Positions 33,562 through 41,497 of a DNA stretch of 64,000 nt are shown here, piece by piece; position 1 is the first letter of the stretch; each line of letters starts with the position of its first letter. The position numbers and the translations under genes were made by a program. Under the pieces are notes generated by a model, which was given only the letters and a program-made list of their open reading frames with translations, was not told the DNA's origin and made no database searches. This DNA comes from an uncultured bacterium (lineage in GTDB: Bacteria; Cyanobacteriota; Vampirovibrionia; Gastranaerophilales; Gastranaerophilaceae), in contig CACWTN010000009.1 in NCBI GenBank assembly GCA_902763805.1, positions 1-64,000 on the forward strand, given 5' to 3'.

Positions 33562-34515
33562 ATGACTAAAATACTTTTTGTAATTGATAAAATTGAGCTT
33601 AAATATTTTGAATTTAATAATCTTGTAACAAATTTTTGGCTGATTAAGGGATTCCTGGACAGAAACAATGAAGTGTTTATAACAACAATACCAAATCTTT
33701 CACTAAAAGGTGACGTTGCTTACACGAAGTGTTATGAAGCATTCGTTCAGGATGAAAATATTTTTTATAAAAACATCCTTTCAGAAAAACAAATTGACGA
33801 TTTTGATTTGGTGATGTTCAGACCAGATCCTCCCGTTGACATTGATTACATAAATGCAACATATATTTTTGATTTCGTCAAAAAAGCCGAAGTTATCAAC
33901 TCCCCTTCAGCTATCAGAGATTTTAATGAAAAACTGCACAGCGTTTATTTTAAAGAATATATGACAGCAAATATAGTAACCTCATCTCTGAACGAGATAG
34001 AACAATTTCTTGCAGAGAATAAAGAGATTGTACTAAAGCCGCTAAACAGATGTTTCGGTTCTGGCGTTATGTATTTGTATCATGGCGATCCAAACACAAG
34101 AACAATTATTAACACAATGACAAACAATGAAACAACGCTTGTTATGGTACAAAAATACATTCCTGCCGTTAAACAGGGAGATATCAGAGTTCTTACCTTG
34201 GGGGATAAAATACTGCCGTATGCAATAAAAAAACTTCCTACAAAAGATGACTTTAAGTTTAATACGCATAATGATGATTTTATAACAGCATCCGGTTTAA
34301 CAAAATTTGAATTGGATAGTTTTACACCTGTCGCAAAGAAACTTAACAGTATGGGTATAAAAATGGCAGGACTGGATGTTATTGACGGCAGGATAATTGA
34401 AGTCAATGTCACAAGCCCATGCTACTTCATTAAAGAGGTTAACCATATTTATAACATACATCTGGAAAACGAGATTTGCGACTACATATTGACTAAGAAC
34501 TTGTTATCCTTATAA
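33562..34515 (+). CDS. gshB: Glutathione synthetase-type ATP-grasp ligase
   Basis: 317 residues, the length of bacterial GshB. The N-terminal Rossmann part has MFRPDPPVDIDYINATYI (about 90-107), NSPSAIRDFNEKLH; then ATP-grasp segments EIVLKPLNRCFGSGVMYL (about 154-171), VQKYIPAVKQGDIRV and IIEVNVTSPCYF. GshB joins gamma-Glu-Cys to Gly. The usual DRKP-type start and YPEG loops are altered (RPDPPVD), so another peptide ligase function is possible. No gshA in the window. It lies 17 bases after the LOG gene. Confidence 0.82.
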   Translation: MTKILFVIDKIELKYFEFNNLVTNFWLIKGFLDRNNEVFITTIPNLSLKGDVAYTKCYEAFVQDENIFYKNILSEKQIDDFDLVMFRPDPPVDIDYINATYIFDFVKKAEVINSPSAIRDFNEKLHSVYFKEYMTANIVTSSLNEIEQFLAENKEIVLKPLNRCFGSGVMYLYHGDPNTRTIINTMTNNETTLVMVQKYIPAVKQGDIRVLTLGDKILPYAIKKLPTKDDFKFNTHNDDFITASGLTKFELDSFTPVAKKLNSMGIKMAGLDVIDGRIIEVNVTSPCYFIKEVNHIYNIHLENEICDYILTKNLLSL

Positions 34516-34606
34516 ATATGATGTATAATTCAATTATCTGAAGTATGCACTCGGATAAGATTTAAGATAATATAAAAGAAGAGTTAGCAAAGAGGATTCT
34601 TAACAA

Positions 34607-35344
34607 ATGAAAAAGACACTTTTTACAATTTTAAGCATAATGATAATGCTATTATCAGTAAACGTTGTATCTGCAAAGGTTAAAGCAACCGATCCCGAAA
34701 CAGCAAAAGCTATAAAATTATACAAATCAGGAAATTATGTTCAGACATATCTTTCTTGCCTGGACATTGTAAAGGCTAATCCTGATAACGCTCTTGCTCA
34801 TTATTACTTGGCAATGTCAGAAGTACAATTAGGCAAGAAGGAAGAAGCAATAGTCGAATATCAGACAGTAATGTATCTTTCACAAAACGGTATTCTTGGC
34901 AGTTACGCAAAGAAAGGCAAAAGATGTATAGAAACGCCTGCTCTTTGTAATGAAAAAGAACAGTCAGAAGAAAACGTTGAAACATTGGAAGACAAGTTTA
35001 TCAAAGGCAGTTACGGTTCAGGTTTTTCAAAAGAAGCCCGCGGCGTACATGAAAGAGAAAAAATTGAAAACATTAAAAGAGAAATAAACAGAAACGATGA
35101 AATGTCACCGGCTCAATTCAGAGGATACAAAGACTATTCATCATATGCTCCTACAAATGATGAAATAGTTGCAGCATTGAGAACCCTGCAAAAAGCAGGC
35201 TTAACTGATGTAGTCAGCATCAGCAATAATAATGCAAATTCATCAAATGAAATGCTGAACTTGCTGTATGGCAATAATGGTTCAAACCTGAATCCGCAAA
35301 TAATACAGTCGCTTCTGTCAACACAAATGTCAACAAATTTTTAG
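34607..35344 (+). CDS. Secreted TPR-containing protein
   Basis: 245 residues with a signal peptide (MKKTLFTILSIMIMLLSVNVVSA). About two tetratricopeptide repeats follow (AIKLYKSGNYVQTYLSCLDIV; NALAHYYLAMSEVQLGKKEEA, about residues 32-90). A charged middle and an Asn/Ser/Leu-rich tail complete it. Two Cys (RCIETPALC) may form a disulphide. It is followed 11 bases later by fliW. TPR proteins mediate protein contacts; its partner is unknown. Confidence 0.75.
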   Translation: MKKTLFTILSIMIMLLSVNVVSAKVKATDPETAKAIKLYKSGNYVQTYLSCLDIVKANPDNALAHYYLAMSEVQLGKKEEAIVEYQTVMYLSQNGILGSYAKKGKRCIETPALCNEKEQSEENVETLEDKFIKGSYGSGFSKEARGVHEREKIENIKREINRNDEMSPAQFRGYKDYSSYAPTNDEIVAALRTLQKAGLTDVVSISNNNANSSNEMLNLLYGNNGSNLNPQIIQSLLSTQMSTNF

Positions 35345-35355
35345 AAAGATAAGTG

Positions 35356-35787
35356 ATGATTGTAAAAACAGCAAAATTTGGAGATGTAGAAGTAGAAGAA
35401 AGTCGTATATTCGACTTTGTAATGCCTGTCATCGGTTTTAACGATTTAACCAAATATATCATACTTGATCCTAATCAGGACACGTTGTTTAAATGGCTGC
35501 AATCTGTTGAAGAACCGTCTTTAGCATTTCCGATTATATCAGTTGCAGCGTTGAATTATGATTATTCGGTTGACCTGTCGGACAACGTAATTAACGCTCT
35601 GGAAATCAAAAATGCGGAAAGTTTATTGGTTATGAATATTACATCAATTCCTCAAGATAACCCAAGAGGAACTACAATAAATCTTCTCGCCCCGTTAATA
35701 TTTAATTTAGATACACAAAAAGCAGGGCAAATTGTATTATCAGGTTCCGGGTACGACATAAGCTACCCGATGTTTAAAAAAGATTAA
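35356..35787 (+). CDS. fliW: Flagellar assembly factor FliW (CsrA antagonist)
   Basis: 143 residues from ATG 35356; a GTG one codon earlier is possible. FliW hallmarks: FGDVEVEESRIFDF (start), MPVIGFNDLTKYII, WLQSVEEPSLAFPII (about 45-59) and PQDNPRGTTINLLAPLI. In Bacillus, FliW binds flagellin or CsrA, freeing flagellin mRNA from CsrA repression. csrA follows 13 bases later, the classical pair. No flagellin or other flagellar gene is in the window, but sigma-28-type promoters are (see findings). Confidence 0.93.
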   Translation: MIVKTAKFGDVEVEESRIFDFVMPVIGFNDLTKYIILDPNQDTLFKWLQSVEEPSLAFPIISVAALNYDYSVDLSDNVINALEIKNAESLLVMNITSIPQDNPRGTTINLLAPLIFNLDTQKAGQIVLSGSGYDISYPMFKKD

Positions 35788-35800
35788 TTTAAGGAATAAC

Positions 35801-36139
35801 ATGCTAGTAATTACCAGAAAAAATGGTCAAAAAATAATGATAAACGACAATATTGAAATCACTATTGTCGAAGCGAAGAATGGCATGTGCAAAGTTGCTA
35901 TTAAAGCAGACAAAGATGTCAAAATCTATCGTGAAGAAATATATTTGCAGATTAAACTTGCAAACCTTATGGGAACAAGTGCAAAAGTTTCTGCTATTGA
36001 TTCGGTTACAGAATTAATTAAGAACAACAACAATTTGAATGATAAAAAGATTGAAGCTGCCGACGGTGCAGAAGAAATAGTTGTTGATGACAAAAAACCG
36101 CAATCAATCAGAATTAACAATAAGCATGAAGGCTCTTAG
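35801..36139 (+). CDS. csrA: CsrA-type RNA-binding regulator with a C-terminal extension
   Basis: 112 residues. Residues 1-55 are a CsrA domain: MLVITRKNGQKIMINDNIEI, VKIYREEIYLQIK (the RNA-contacting VxxxREE segment). CsrA dimers bind GGA motifs near ribosome sites. The remaining ~55 residues are an unusual acidic, Asn-rich tail (NNNNLNDKKIEAADGAEE) absent from ordinary 60-75-residue CsrA; FliW-binding CsrA proteins do carry shorter C-terminal extensions. AAGGAATAAC precedes ATG. Overlaps the next gene by 14 bases. Confidence 0.93.
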   Translation: MLVITRKNGQKIMINDNIEITIVEAKNGMCKVAIKADKDVKIYREEIYLQIKLANLMGTSAKVSAIDSVTELIKNNNNLNDKKIEAADGAEEIVVDDKKPQSIRINNKHEGS

Positions 36140-36707
36140 TAAAAATATACAGTTCTTTTTTTGTGAAGATCCCGATAAGCTGGAAATACATCCCGGCTCA
36201 ATTTATCATGCATATTTGTCAATTCTTAATGATGATTTAGACTCTGCGTATGAAATATTTTCAAGACTTGACTCTCCCAGAGCGAAATGGGGCTGTTCTT
36301 TTGTATCGGTATTAAAAGGTTTTATGACTGTTTTTCCTACATATTTCGGAATAAGAAATTTTTTGGAAATCGATTTGGATTTTTTAATAAAAAATAACAA
36401 GATTAATTATGTAGAACAATGCCTTGGAGCACTGGAGATTTTTTCATCAATAAATCAGGAAACATATAAGTTCACGGCCAGGGTCATGCTTGAAAACAAG
36501 CTTTATACCTCTGCTCTTAAGTATCTGGATAAATCAAAACAAATATTTTACAATGATGCGGAACTTCATTTTATATATGCAAAATACTACAAAGACACCG
36601 GAAATTACAGGAATGCCCATTATTACATCTGCGAATGCCTGAAATTACTTCCCGAATATTATCCTGCACTTATAATGAAGCAACAAATTGAAGAAACCGG
36701 ATTTTAA
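36126..36707 (+). CDS. TPR-like protein translationally coupled to csrA
   Basis: 193 residues from ATG 36126, inside the end of csrA; a start at 36081 would overlap csrA much further and lacks a ribosome site. Helical repeats of TPR character are clearest near the end (ALKYLDKSKQIFYNDAELHF; YRNAHYYICECLKLLPEYYPALIM). No signal peptide. Overlap with csrA suggests a linked role, perhaps in the same regulatory or export pathway; that is inference. Confidence 0.7.
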   Translation: MKALSKNIQFFFCEDPDKLEIHPGSIYHAYLSILNDDLDSAYEIFSRLDSPRAKWGCSFVSVLKGFMTVFPTYFGIRNFLEIDLDFLIKNNKINYVEQCLGALEIFSSINQETYKFTARVMLENKLYTSALKYLDKSKQIFYNDAELHFIYAKYYKDTGNYRNAHYYICECLKLLPEYYPALIMKQQIEETGF

Positions 36708-36710
36708 TAG

Positions 36711-36716
36711 TATAAT
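36711..36716 (+). promoter_or_regulatory. -10 box for a leaderless gene
   Basis: A perfect TATAAT ends 6 bases before ATG 36723, with no room for a ribosome site, so transcription probably begins at the start codon. Confidence 0.5.
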
Positions 36717-36722
36717 CTTCTT

Positions 36723-37391
36723 ATGGACGGAGATAAATTTATAAGTACAAGCAAAAATATTCCTACCGAACCAAATCCTGCAGATGATAACAATTTTTTT
36801 CTCCAGCAGGAAACGGGTTCAGTGTCTAAAATTATGCAAACAGAACCTTCCCGCCATATTAATGATTATGATTTTAACATATTGAAGGAAGATGCTTATA
36901 AAGATGTTTCTGACGAAGTTTTTAAACTGGAATATAAAATTGCAAAAACGGAAGAACAAATAAAAACAATAAACCAGCAAATACAGCTTGCTAAAGATAT
37001 ACGGGATTCTTATGAGTATGAACGTCTAAATTCAAGAAAATTGCAGCTGGAACGTGATTTATACGTACTTACGGACTTATATAACGAAGCCAGTTTATCC
37101 GCAAAATTATCAAGCGGTCTAACTTCAAAAATAAAAGACAAATTCATTAATACCGGCAATTTTATTGAAAATTTAGGTAAATTTATCTTATCAAAAATGC
37201 CCGGGAAAATAGCTTCTATTATAGCAATCAAAAAATCTCTGGACAAGCTGGAAAACATTAACAAAAGTGTTGACGAACTTATGAAAGGAAAATATCCTTA
37301 CGGAGAAGCTTCTGACAGATACAACCGGCTTTCCAAATATATAGCGAGAGCTAACTCCATCCAATCTGAAATCTACAAATTTATGAAGTAG
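36723..37391 (+). CDS. Coiled-coil protein of unknown function
   Basis: 222 residues. A disordered Asn/Pro/Ser-rich start (about 1-55) is followed by a long coiled coil (about 60-125: KLEYKIAKTEEQIKTINQQI) and a helical C-terminal part with a mildly hydrophobic centre (LSKMPGKIASIIAI). No signal peptide. Placed between the csrA group and der. Probably leaderless. No family recognised. Confidence 0.65.
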   Translation: MDGDKFISTSKNIPTEPNPADDNNFFLQQETGSVSKIMQTEPSRHINDYDFNILKEDAYKDVSDEVFKLEYKIAKTEEQIKTINQQIQLAKDIRDSYEYERLNSRKLQLERDLYVLTDLYNEASLSAKLSSGLTSKIKDKFINTGNFIENLGKFILSKMPGKIASIIAIKKSLDKLENINKSVDELMKGKYPYGEASDRYNRLSKYIARANSIQSEIYKFMK

Positions 37392-37426
37392 ATGTTAATT
37401 TTTATTTGTGCTAAACTAACTTTATT

Positions 37427-38770
37427 ATGAACAGAAAACCGATTATTGCAGTAGTAGGACGCCCTAATGTAGGGAAATCAACATTTGTTAACAGACTTGT
37501 CGGAAAAAGACAGTCTATTGTTGACGATTTACCCGGGGTAACAAGGGACAGAATATATTTTGACGTTGAATGGCAGCATAAACAATTTACCGTAATCGAT
37601 ACAGGCGGTATCGTTCCTGGCGATGAAGATGAAATTATGCTTTCTATATACGATCAGGCAAAAATAGCCTGTGAAGAAGCCGACAAGATTATCTTTCTTG
37701 TAGACGGCATAGATGGTGTAACTCCTGTTGATGAAGATATCGCAAACATTTTACGTCAGTCGGATAAACCTGTTTTTTTAGCGGTTAACAAAGTCGATTC
37801 TCACAGCCAGATTACAATGATAAGCGATTTTTATTCGCTTGCAGTCGGAGAACCGATAGCAATTTCCGCTCTGCACGGTTCAGGCGGTGTCGGAGATTTA
37901 CTGGATGAAATAACAAAAGATTTTGAGCAGGACGATACTACGACAGAAGACGGCTCTATAAAGCTGGCAATTGTCGGCAGACCTAATGCAGGTAAATCTT
38001 CTATTGTTAATGCTCTTTTAGGAGAAAAACGAGTTATTGTTTCTGATGTATCTGGTACGACCCGTGACAGTATTGATTCACGTCTGACTTATAACGGGCA
38101 GGAATTTGTAATAGTTGATACCGCAGGTATCAGAAAAAAAGCAAAAGTTGATTACGGTGTTGAAAAATTTGCAGTGGACAGAGCTATCCGTTCCATCAGA
38201 GAATGTGATGTGGCACTTCTTGTAATTGATGCAAACGAAGCTGTTAACGGAGTATCAGATCAGGACAAAAAAATTGCATCTATTATAACGGAAGCCGGTA
38301 AAGGTATGGTTATTGCAATTAACAAGTGGGATTTAATTGAAGATAAGCAGGCAAATACGGTTAACAAATTTGAGAAGAAGCTGTTAAACGAAATACCGTT
38401 TTTGGATTATGTTCCTAAAATATACATAAGTGCGGTTACTCACCAAAGACTAAATAACATATTTACACGTGTCGTGGAGGTTCAGGCTGAGCACTCCAAA
38501 CGTGTTTCAACAGGATTGTTAAACAAGGTTATTAATGAAGCGTACGCTCTTAATCCGCCTCAAACAATAAGAAACAAACGGTTAAAAATTATGTACGTAA
38601 CTCAGGCTTCAACAGAACCGCCTACATTCATTCTCTTTGTAAACGATGAAAAGCTTTTAAAAGACCACTACAAACGTTATCTGGAAAACAAATTAAGAGA
38701 AGCCTTCGGTTTCTTTGGAACACCAATAAGAATAGCGGTCAGAGAACGTTCTGAAAAAAAGGGTAAATAA
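37427..38770 (+). CDS. der: Ribosome biogenesis GTPase Der (EngA)
   Basis: 447 residues, usual length. Two tandem GTPase domains: first G1 GRPNVGKS (about 11-18) with DTGG and NKVD; second GRPNAGKS (about 184-191) with DTAGIRKK and NKWD. A C-terminal KH-like domain has NPPQTIRNKRLKIMY. Required for late 50S assembly. TAAACT lies 9 bases before ATG with no ribosome site, so the leader is very short or absent. Confidence 0.97.
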   Translation: MNRKPIIAVVGRPNVGKSTFVNRLVGKRQSIVDDLPGVTRDRIYFDVEWQHKQFTVIDTGGIVPGDEDEIMLSIYDQAKIACEEADKIIFLVDGIDGVTPVDEDIANILRQSDKPVFLAVNKVDSHSQITMISDFYSLAVGEPIAISALHGSGGVGDLLDEITKDFEQDDTTTEDGSIKLAIVGRPNAGKSSIVNALLGEKRVIVSDVSGTTRDSIDSRLTYNGQEFVIVDTAGIRKKAKVDYGVEKFAVDRAIRSIRECDVALLVIDANEAVNGVSDQDKKIASIITEAGKGMVIAINKWDLIEDKQANTVNKFEKKLLNEIPFLDYVPKIYISAVTHQRLNNIFTRVVEVQAEHSKRVSTGLLNKVINEAYALNPPQTIRNKRLKIMYVTQASTEPPTFILFVNDEKLLKDHYKRYLENKLREAFGFFGTPIRIAVRERSEKKGK

Positions 38771-38775
38771 TAAAT

Positions 38776-39120
38776 TTACCCTTTTTGTTTACCATATTGT
38801 TTGCCGAATTGTTTGAAATTCCCGTTTATCAGTTCTTCTTTTATGTAGTTGTCCATTTTGCCGTTAGTCTTTGGAATATTGTGTTTGTCAAATTTCTGAA
38901 ATACTTTGAACCCCAGCTGTCTGATTTTTTGCTCAAACCCGTTATCAAGCCTTTTCCTTATAGACACGCGTACATTTCCCTGATTTCCGCTTGGGTACAA
39001 GGCATTTTGATATTTAGATGCTAACTTTTTGAGTGCATCTCGTTTTGCAGCCGATATATTTTGTTCAACAAGAGGGATTCTATAAGTAGACTTAAATGAT
39101 ATCTGATTCTGTATCTGCAT
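38776..39120 (-). CDS. Short basic protein with N-terminal SFKS motif
   Basis: 114 residues, opening MQIQNQISFKSTYRIPLVEQ, with the F-[KRQ]-[GS] motif at residues 9-11. The body is rich in Lys, Asn and Gln, with pI clearly basic, and ends KQFGKQYGKQKG. No signal peptide, Cys or membrane segment. It lies 11 bases downstream of the 141-residue gene on the same strand and 5 bases from the convergent der stop. Function unknown; the motif links it to several other genes in the block. Confidence 0.65.
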   Translation of the reverse strand: MQIQNQISFKSTYRIPLVEQNISAAKRDALKKLASKYQNALYPSGNQGNVRVSIRKRLDNGFEQKIRQLGFKVFQKFDKHNIPKTNGKMDNYIKEELINGNFKQFGKQYGKQKG

Positions 39121-39131
39121 TTTATTTCCCC

Positions 39132-39557
39132 TTATATAAACCTTTTTAAAGCAATTTTTAATTTATTAAAAATTGTATAATCTCTTGATTTTTCGACATA
39201 ATCAAGAACAACTCTTTTTGTATCTGTAATATATTCTCTTATACGTTTTGTTCTCGGATACAATTCATTAATTTTATTCTTTAAAGATTTACGCAACTCT
39301 TTAACTTCAGGCTGTCTGTACATATAATGAAGATTTCGGCGTGCTTCCGGATAATAATTCATTGGTTTACCCGTTATATATTTTTTCCTTGCAAGCATAC
39401 CTACCGTAGGATTTTTTTCACAATCCTTTAAATGAGCTTTGTATGTATCCAGCACGTCCTCATCTACTTCAAGTCTGGTATCAATCCCTTGCCTTGACCA
39501 GTAAGCATTGCTCCTTATACTTTCATATTTTGGAAATGGTCCCAATTCGATTTCCAT
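39132..39557 (-). CDS. Short basic protein of unknown function
   Basis: 141 residues, strongly basic and Tyr/Arg-rich (YYPEARRNLHYMYRQPEVKELRK; YPRTKRIREYITDTKR). No motif, signal or membrane segment recognised. AGGAGGTATACTGT precedes ATG, an excellent ribosome site. First gene of a two-gene unit with 38776-39120. Confidence 0.65.
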   Translation of the reverse strand: MEIELGPFPKYESIRSNAYWSRQGIDTRLEVDEDVLDTYKAHLKDCEKNPTVGMLARKKYITGKPMNYYPEARRNLHYMYRQPEVKELRKSLKNKINELYPRTKRIREYITDTKRVVLDYVEKSRDYTIFNKLKIALKRFI

Positions 39558-39631
39558 ACAGTATACCTCCTATAAATATATATATTATTACAAAACCTGT
39601 AAAAAAAATTTTTGCGGGCAAAAAGAACAGC

Positions 39632-40477
39632 TTATGCATGCATCTTAGTCAAATAATTTCTGAAACGACCATATTCTTTTAAACCCCATATATTATGCCT
39701 GATTTCATAAAAATATTCCTTCAGGGTTTGTTCTATCAGTTTTGAGTTTCTGTCATAATCCCCTGTTACAAGCAGACTTGCTCCCTGCATTATATTCATA
39801 AGCTTTATAATAATTAATGATGACATTGTATCTCCAAAACTTTGTTTAAGACAATTTCTTATTGCTATTACAGAATTTCCTTCATCTTTCAAATCCTGTA
39901 TTCGCGCTTGTAAATCCTCAACCTGAAAATCAAAATGCTTTCTGTATTCTTTGCTTAATTTATACAACTTATCAGGATTATACAATTGCGGAATAATATT
40001 ATCTTTATAATCTGCTTCGTTAACCTCTTTTAAAACGTTCATACCAATTCCGTCAAATTCACTCACTTCAGCATTATACAGATGCAGCAGACCGTTTTTT
40101 GCATAATTGTTAATAACATTTGGCATAACATCAGAGGCTTTTATCGGGGAGTATTTTTTTTCAAAAGTTTCCCGTCCCTCATTTCTTATAATAGCATTAG
40201 CCATCAGATAAGCTTCTGTGCCGTCAGACACATTCATCGGCATTATATTCACCCTGTCAAAGTGTTTGAAACGCTGTTTTAGAACATCTGCAAAATCTTG
40301 TAACGAAATATCCTCTCTTTTTCCTGTTGTATTCTGCGTTTCCCTTGTTATACCATAGCAATCTTTGTACGAAGTGAATGTAAATCCCATACTCTTAAAC
40401 GCCAAATTATGGTTAGGGTAATTTAATTTTTGTTTGCGGCAAAGATTATCTGCCCCTGTAATGCTATATATTTTCAT
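39632..40477 (-). CDS. CheR-like methyltransferase-fold protein with N-terminal FKS motif
   Basis: 281 residues. AFKS at about residues 26-29 matches the short motif found in neighbouring proteins. The rest follows the CheR chemotaxis-receptor methyltransferase layout: VNIMPMNVSDGTEAYLMANAI (CheR SAM loop), IKASDVMPNVINNYAKNGLL (D-x-n-x-x-x-l-x-x-A-x-x-G), VEDLQARIQDL, VIAIRNCLKQ (the fDxIxCRNVL segment) and GASLLVTGDYD (the pGGxLxxGxxE segment). The GCSTGEE loop is altered to NVSDGTE, so catalysis is uncertain. Weak ribosome site. No chemoreceptor is in the window. Confidence 0.55.
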   Translation of the reverse strand: MKIYSITGADNLCRKQKLNYPNHNLAFKSMGFTFTSYKDCYGITRETQNTTGKREDISLQDFADVLKQRFKHFDRVNIMPMNVSDGTEAYLMANAIIRNEGRETFEKKYSPIKASDVMPNVINNYAKNGLLHLYNAEVSEFDGIGMNVLKEVNEADYKDNIIPQLYNPDKLYKLSKEYRKHFDFQVEDLQARIQDLKDEGNSVIAIRNCLKQSFGDTMSSLIIIKLMNIMQGASLLVTGDYDRNSKLIEQTLKEYFYEIRHNIWGLKEYGRFRNYLTKMHA

Positions 40478-40505
40478 ACTCTGATATTTTGTACTTCCAT
40501 TATAC

Positions 40506-41027
40506 TTATTTTCTTTTAACGCTATATTTTTTTAACAAAAACTCTCTAAAATGATTAAACTCATCTACAATTGTCTTTGATTGTTTGTACTCTGATTCAA
40601 TTTTATCAACAAGTCCGAATTTGTCATCAAATTGTCTGATAACGGAAATCTCAGGTGTATCAAATGTATTTTTTACGGTGATAGGGAACTTGCTTTTTTC
40701 TGTCAGAACTTTTTCACTTAATATTTTTGATACATGGTCTTTAAACATTCTGTAAAGCCCTGTATTCCACAATATAATATCGTTTTTAGCATCGATTGTT
40801 GAATTATGCAGCTGCAGAATATATTTATCCCCTGACCGTTGTTGTTTTTGCGCTGAAAGTTCTACCAATTCCAAAACGGAATCAATACCGTTATTTCTTA
40901 TGTTTGAAAGATTTTTATAACTTTCACTATGTAAAGCTTCTTTATTATTTTCCAATAGTTTAGTTAATCTTGGTCCAAACCTTGTTCCAAAAACCGGATT
41001 AATACCGTTCATGCTTTTTATTTCCAT
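40506..41027 (-). CDS. Protein of unknown function with N-terminal FGT motif
   Basis: 173 residues from ATG 41027 (AGGAGAAAAAG directly upstream); an in-frame start at 41087 has no ribosome site. It opens MEIKSMNGINPVFGTRFGPRL, a relative of the F-K-G type openings nearby. The rest is helical and charged, with no Cys and no membrane segment. Lies between the CheR-like gene and a secreted protein on the same strand, in a block of accessory genes. Confidence 0.65.
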   Translation of the reverse strand: MEIKSMNGINPVFGTRFGPRLTKLLENNKEALHSESYKNLSNIRNNGIDSVLELVELSAQKQQRSGDKYILQLHNSTIDAKNDIILWNTGLYRMFKDHVSKILSEKVLTEKSKFPITVKNTFDTPEISVIRQFDDKFGLVDKIESEYKQSKTIVDEFNHFREFLLKKYSVKRK

Positions 41028-41093
41028 CTTTTTCTCCTGATTAATACTATATTTAATTAAAACTTCTAAAAATTTTTTTTGCCACAACAGACT

Positions 41094-41130
41094 AAAATAG
41101 TAAGCTTTTATTTTAAGCTTACTATTTTTT
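41094..41130 (-). terminator. Terminator after the 97-residue secreted protein
   Basis: AATAGTAAGCTT / AAGCTTACTATT stem with a 7-base loop and T on both sides. Confidence 0.82.
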
Positions 41131-41151
41131 CGGAAAATTTGTATAAATTAC

Positions 41152-41445
41152 TTATTTAAAAACATAGAAGCTTCCGTCGTTTTGAACACCTTCATTTACC
41201 GGATATTTTGGAAGTTCATTTTTATAAGCATCCTGTGTTTGTTTTTTATTTCTTTTAAACCAAGACTGTTTTCTTTCAGTGTTCTTAGCTTCTTCTCTCT
41301 GAATAACAGCAGGTTCTGCTTCATACAAGTTATTCATTCTCTGGGGAGAAGTCTGCGGAAAGGGATTTGTATACTGAAACAAATTGTCTGCAAATACAGA
41401 ATTTACACAAAATGATAAAACAAATAACAACACTATTTTTTTCAT
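41152..41445 (-). CDS. Small secreted protein of unknown function
   Basis: 97 residues: signal peptide MKKIVLLFVLSFCVNSVFA, then a short polar domain rich in Asn, Gln, Pro and Lys (KNTERKQSWFKRNKKQTQ) ending DGSFYVFK. AAGGAGTTATTAT precedes ATG. Monocistronic with a terminator. No family recognised. Confidence 0.7.
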   Translation of the reverse strand: MKKIVLLFVLSFCVNSVFADNLFQYTNPFPQTSPQRMNNLYEAEPAVIQREEAKNTERKQSWFKRNKKQTQDAYKNELPKYPVNEGVQNDGSFYVFK

Positions 41446-41497
41446 ATAATAACTCCTTTTGGAATTATTATATCAAAACAAAATATTTTTTCCAGTT

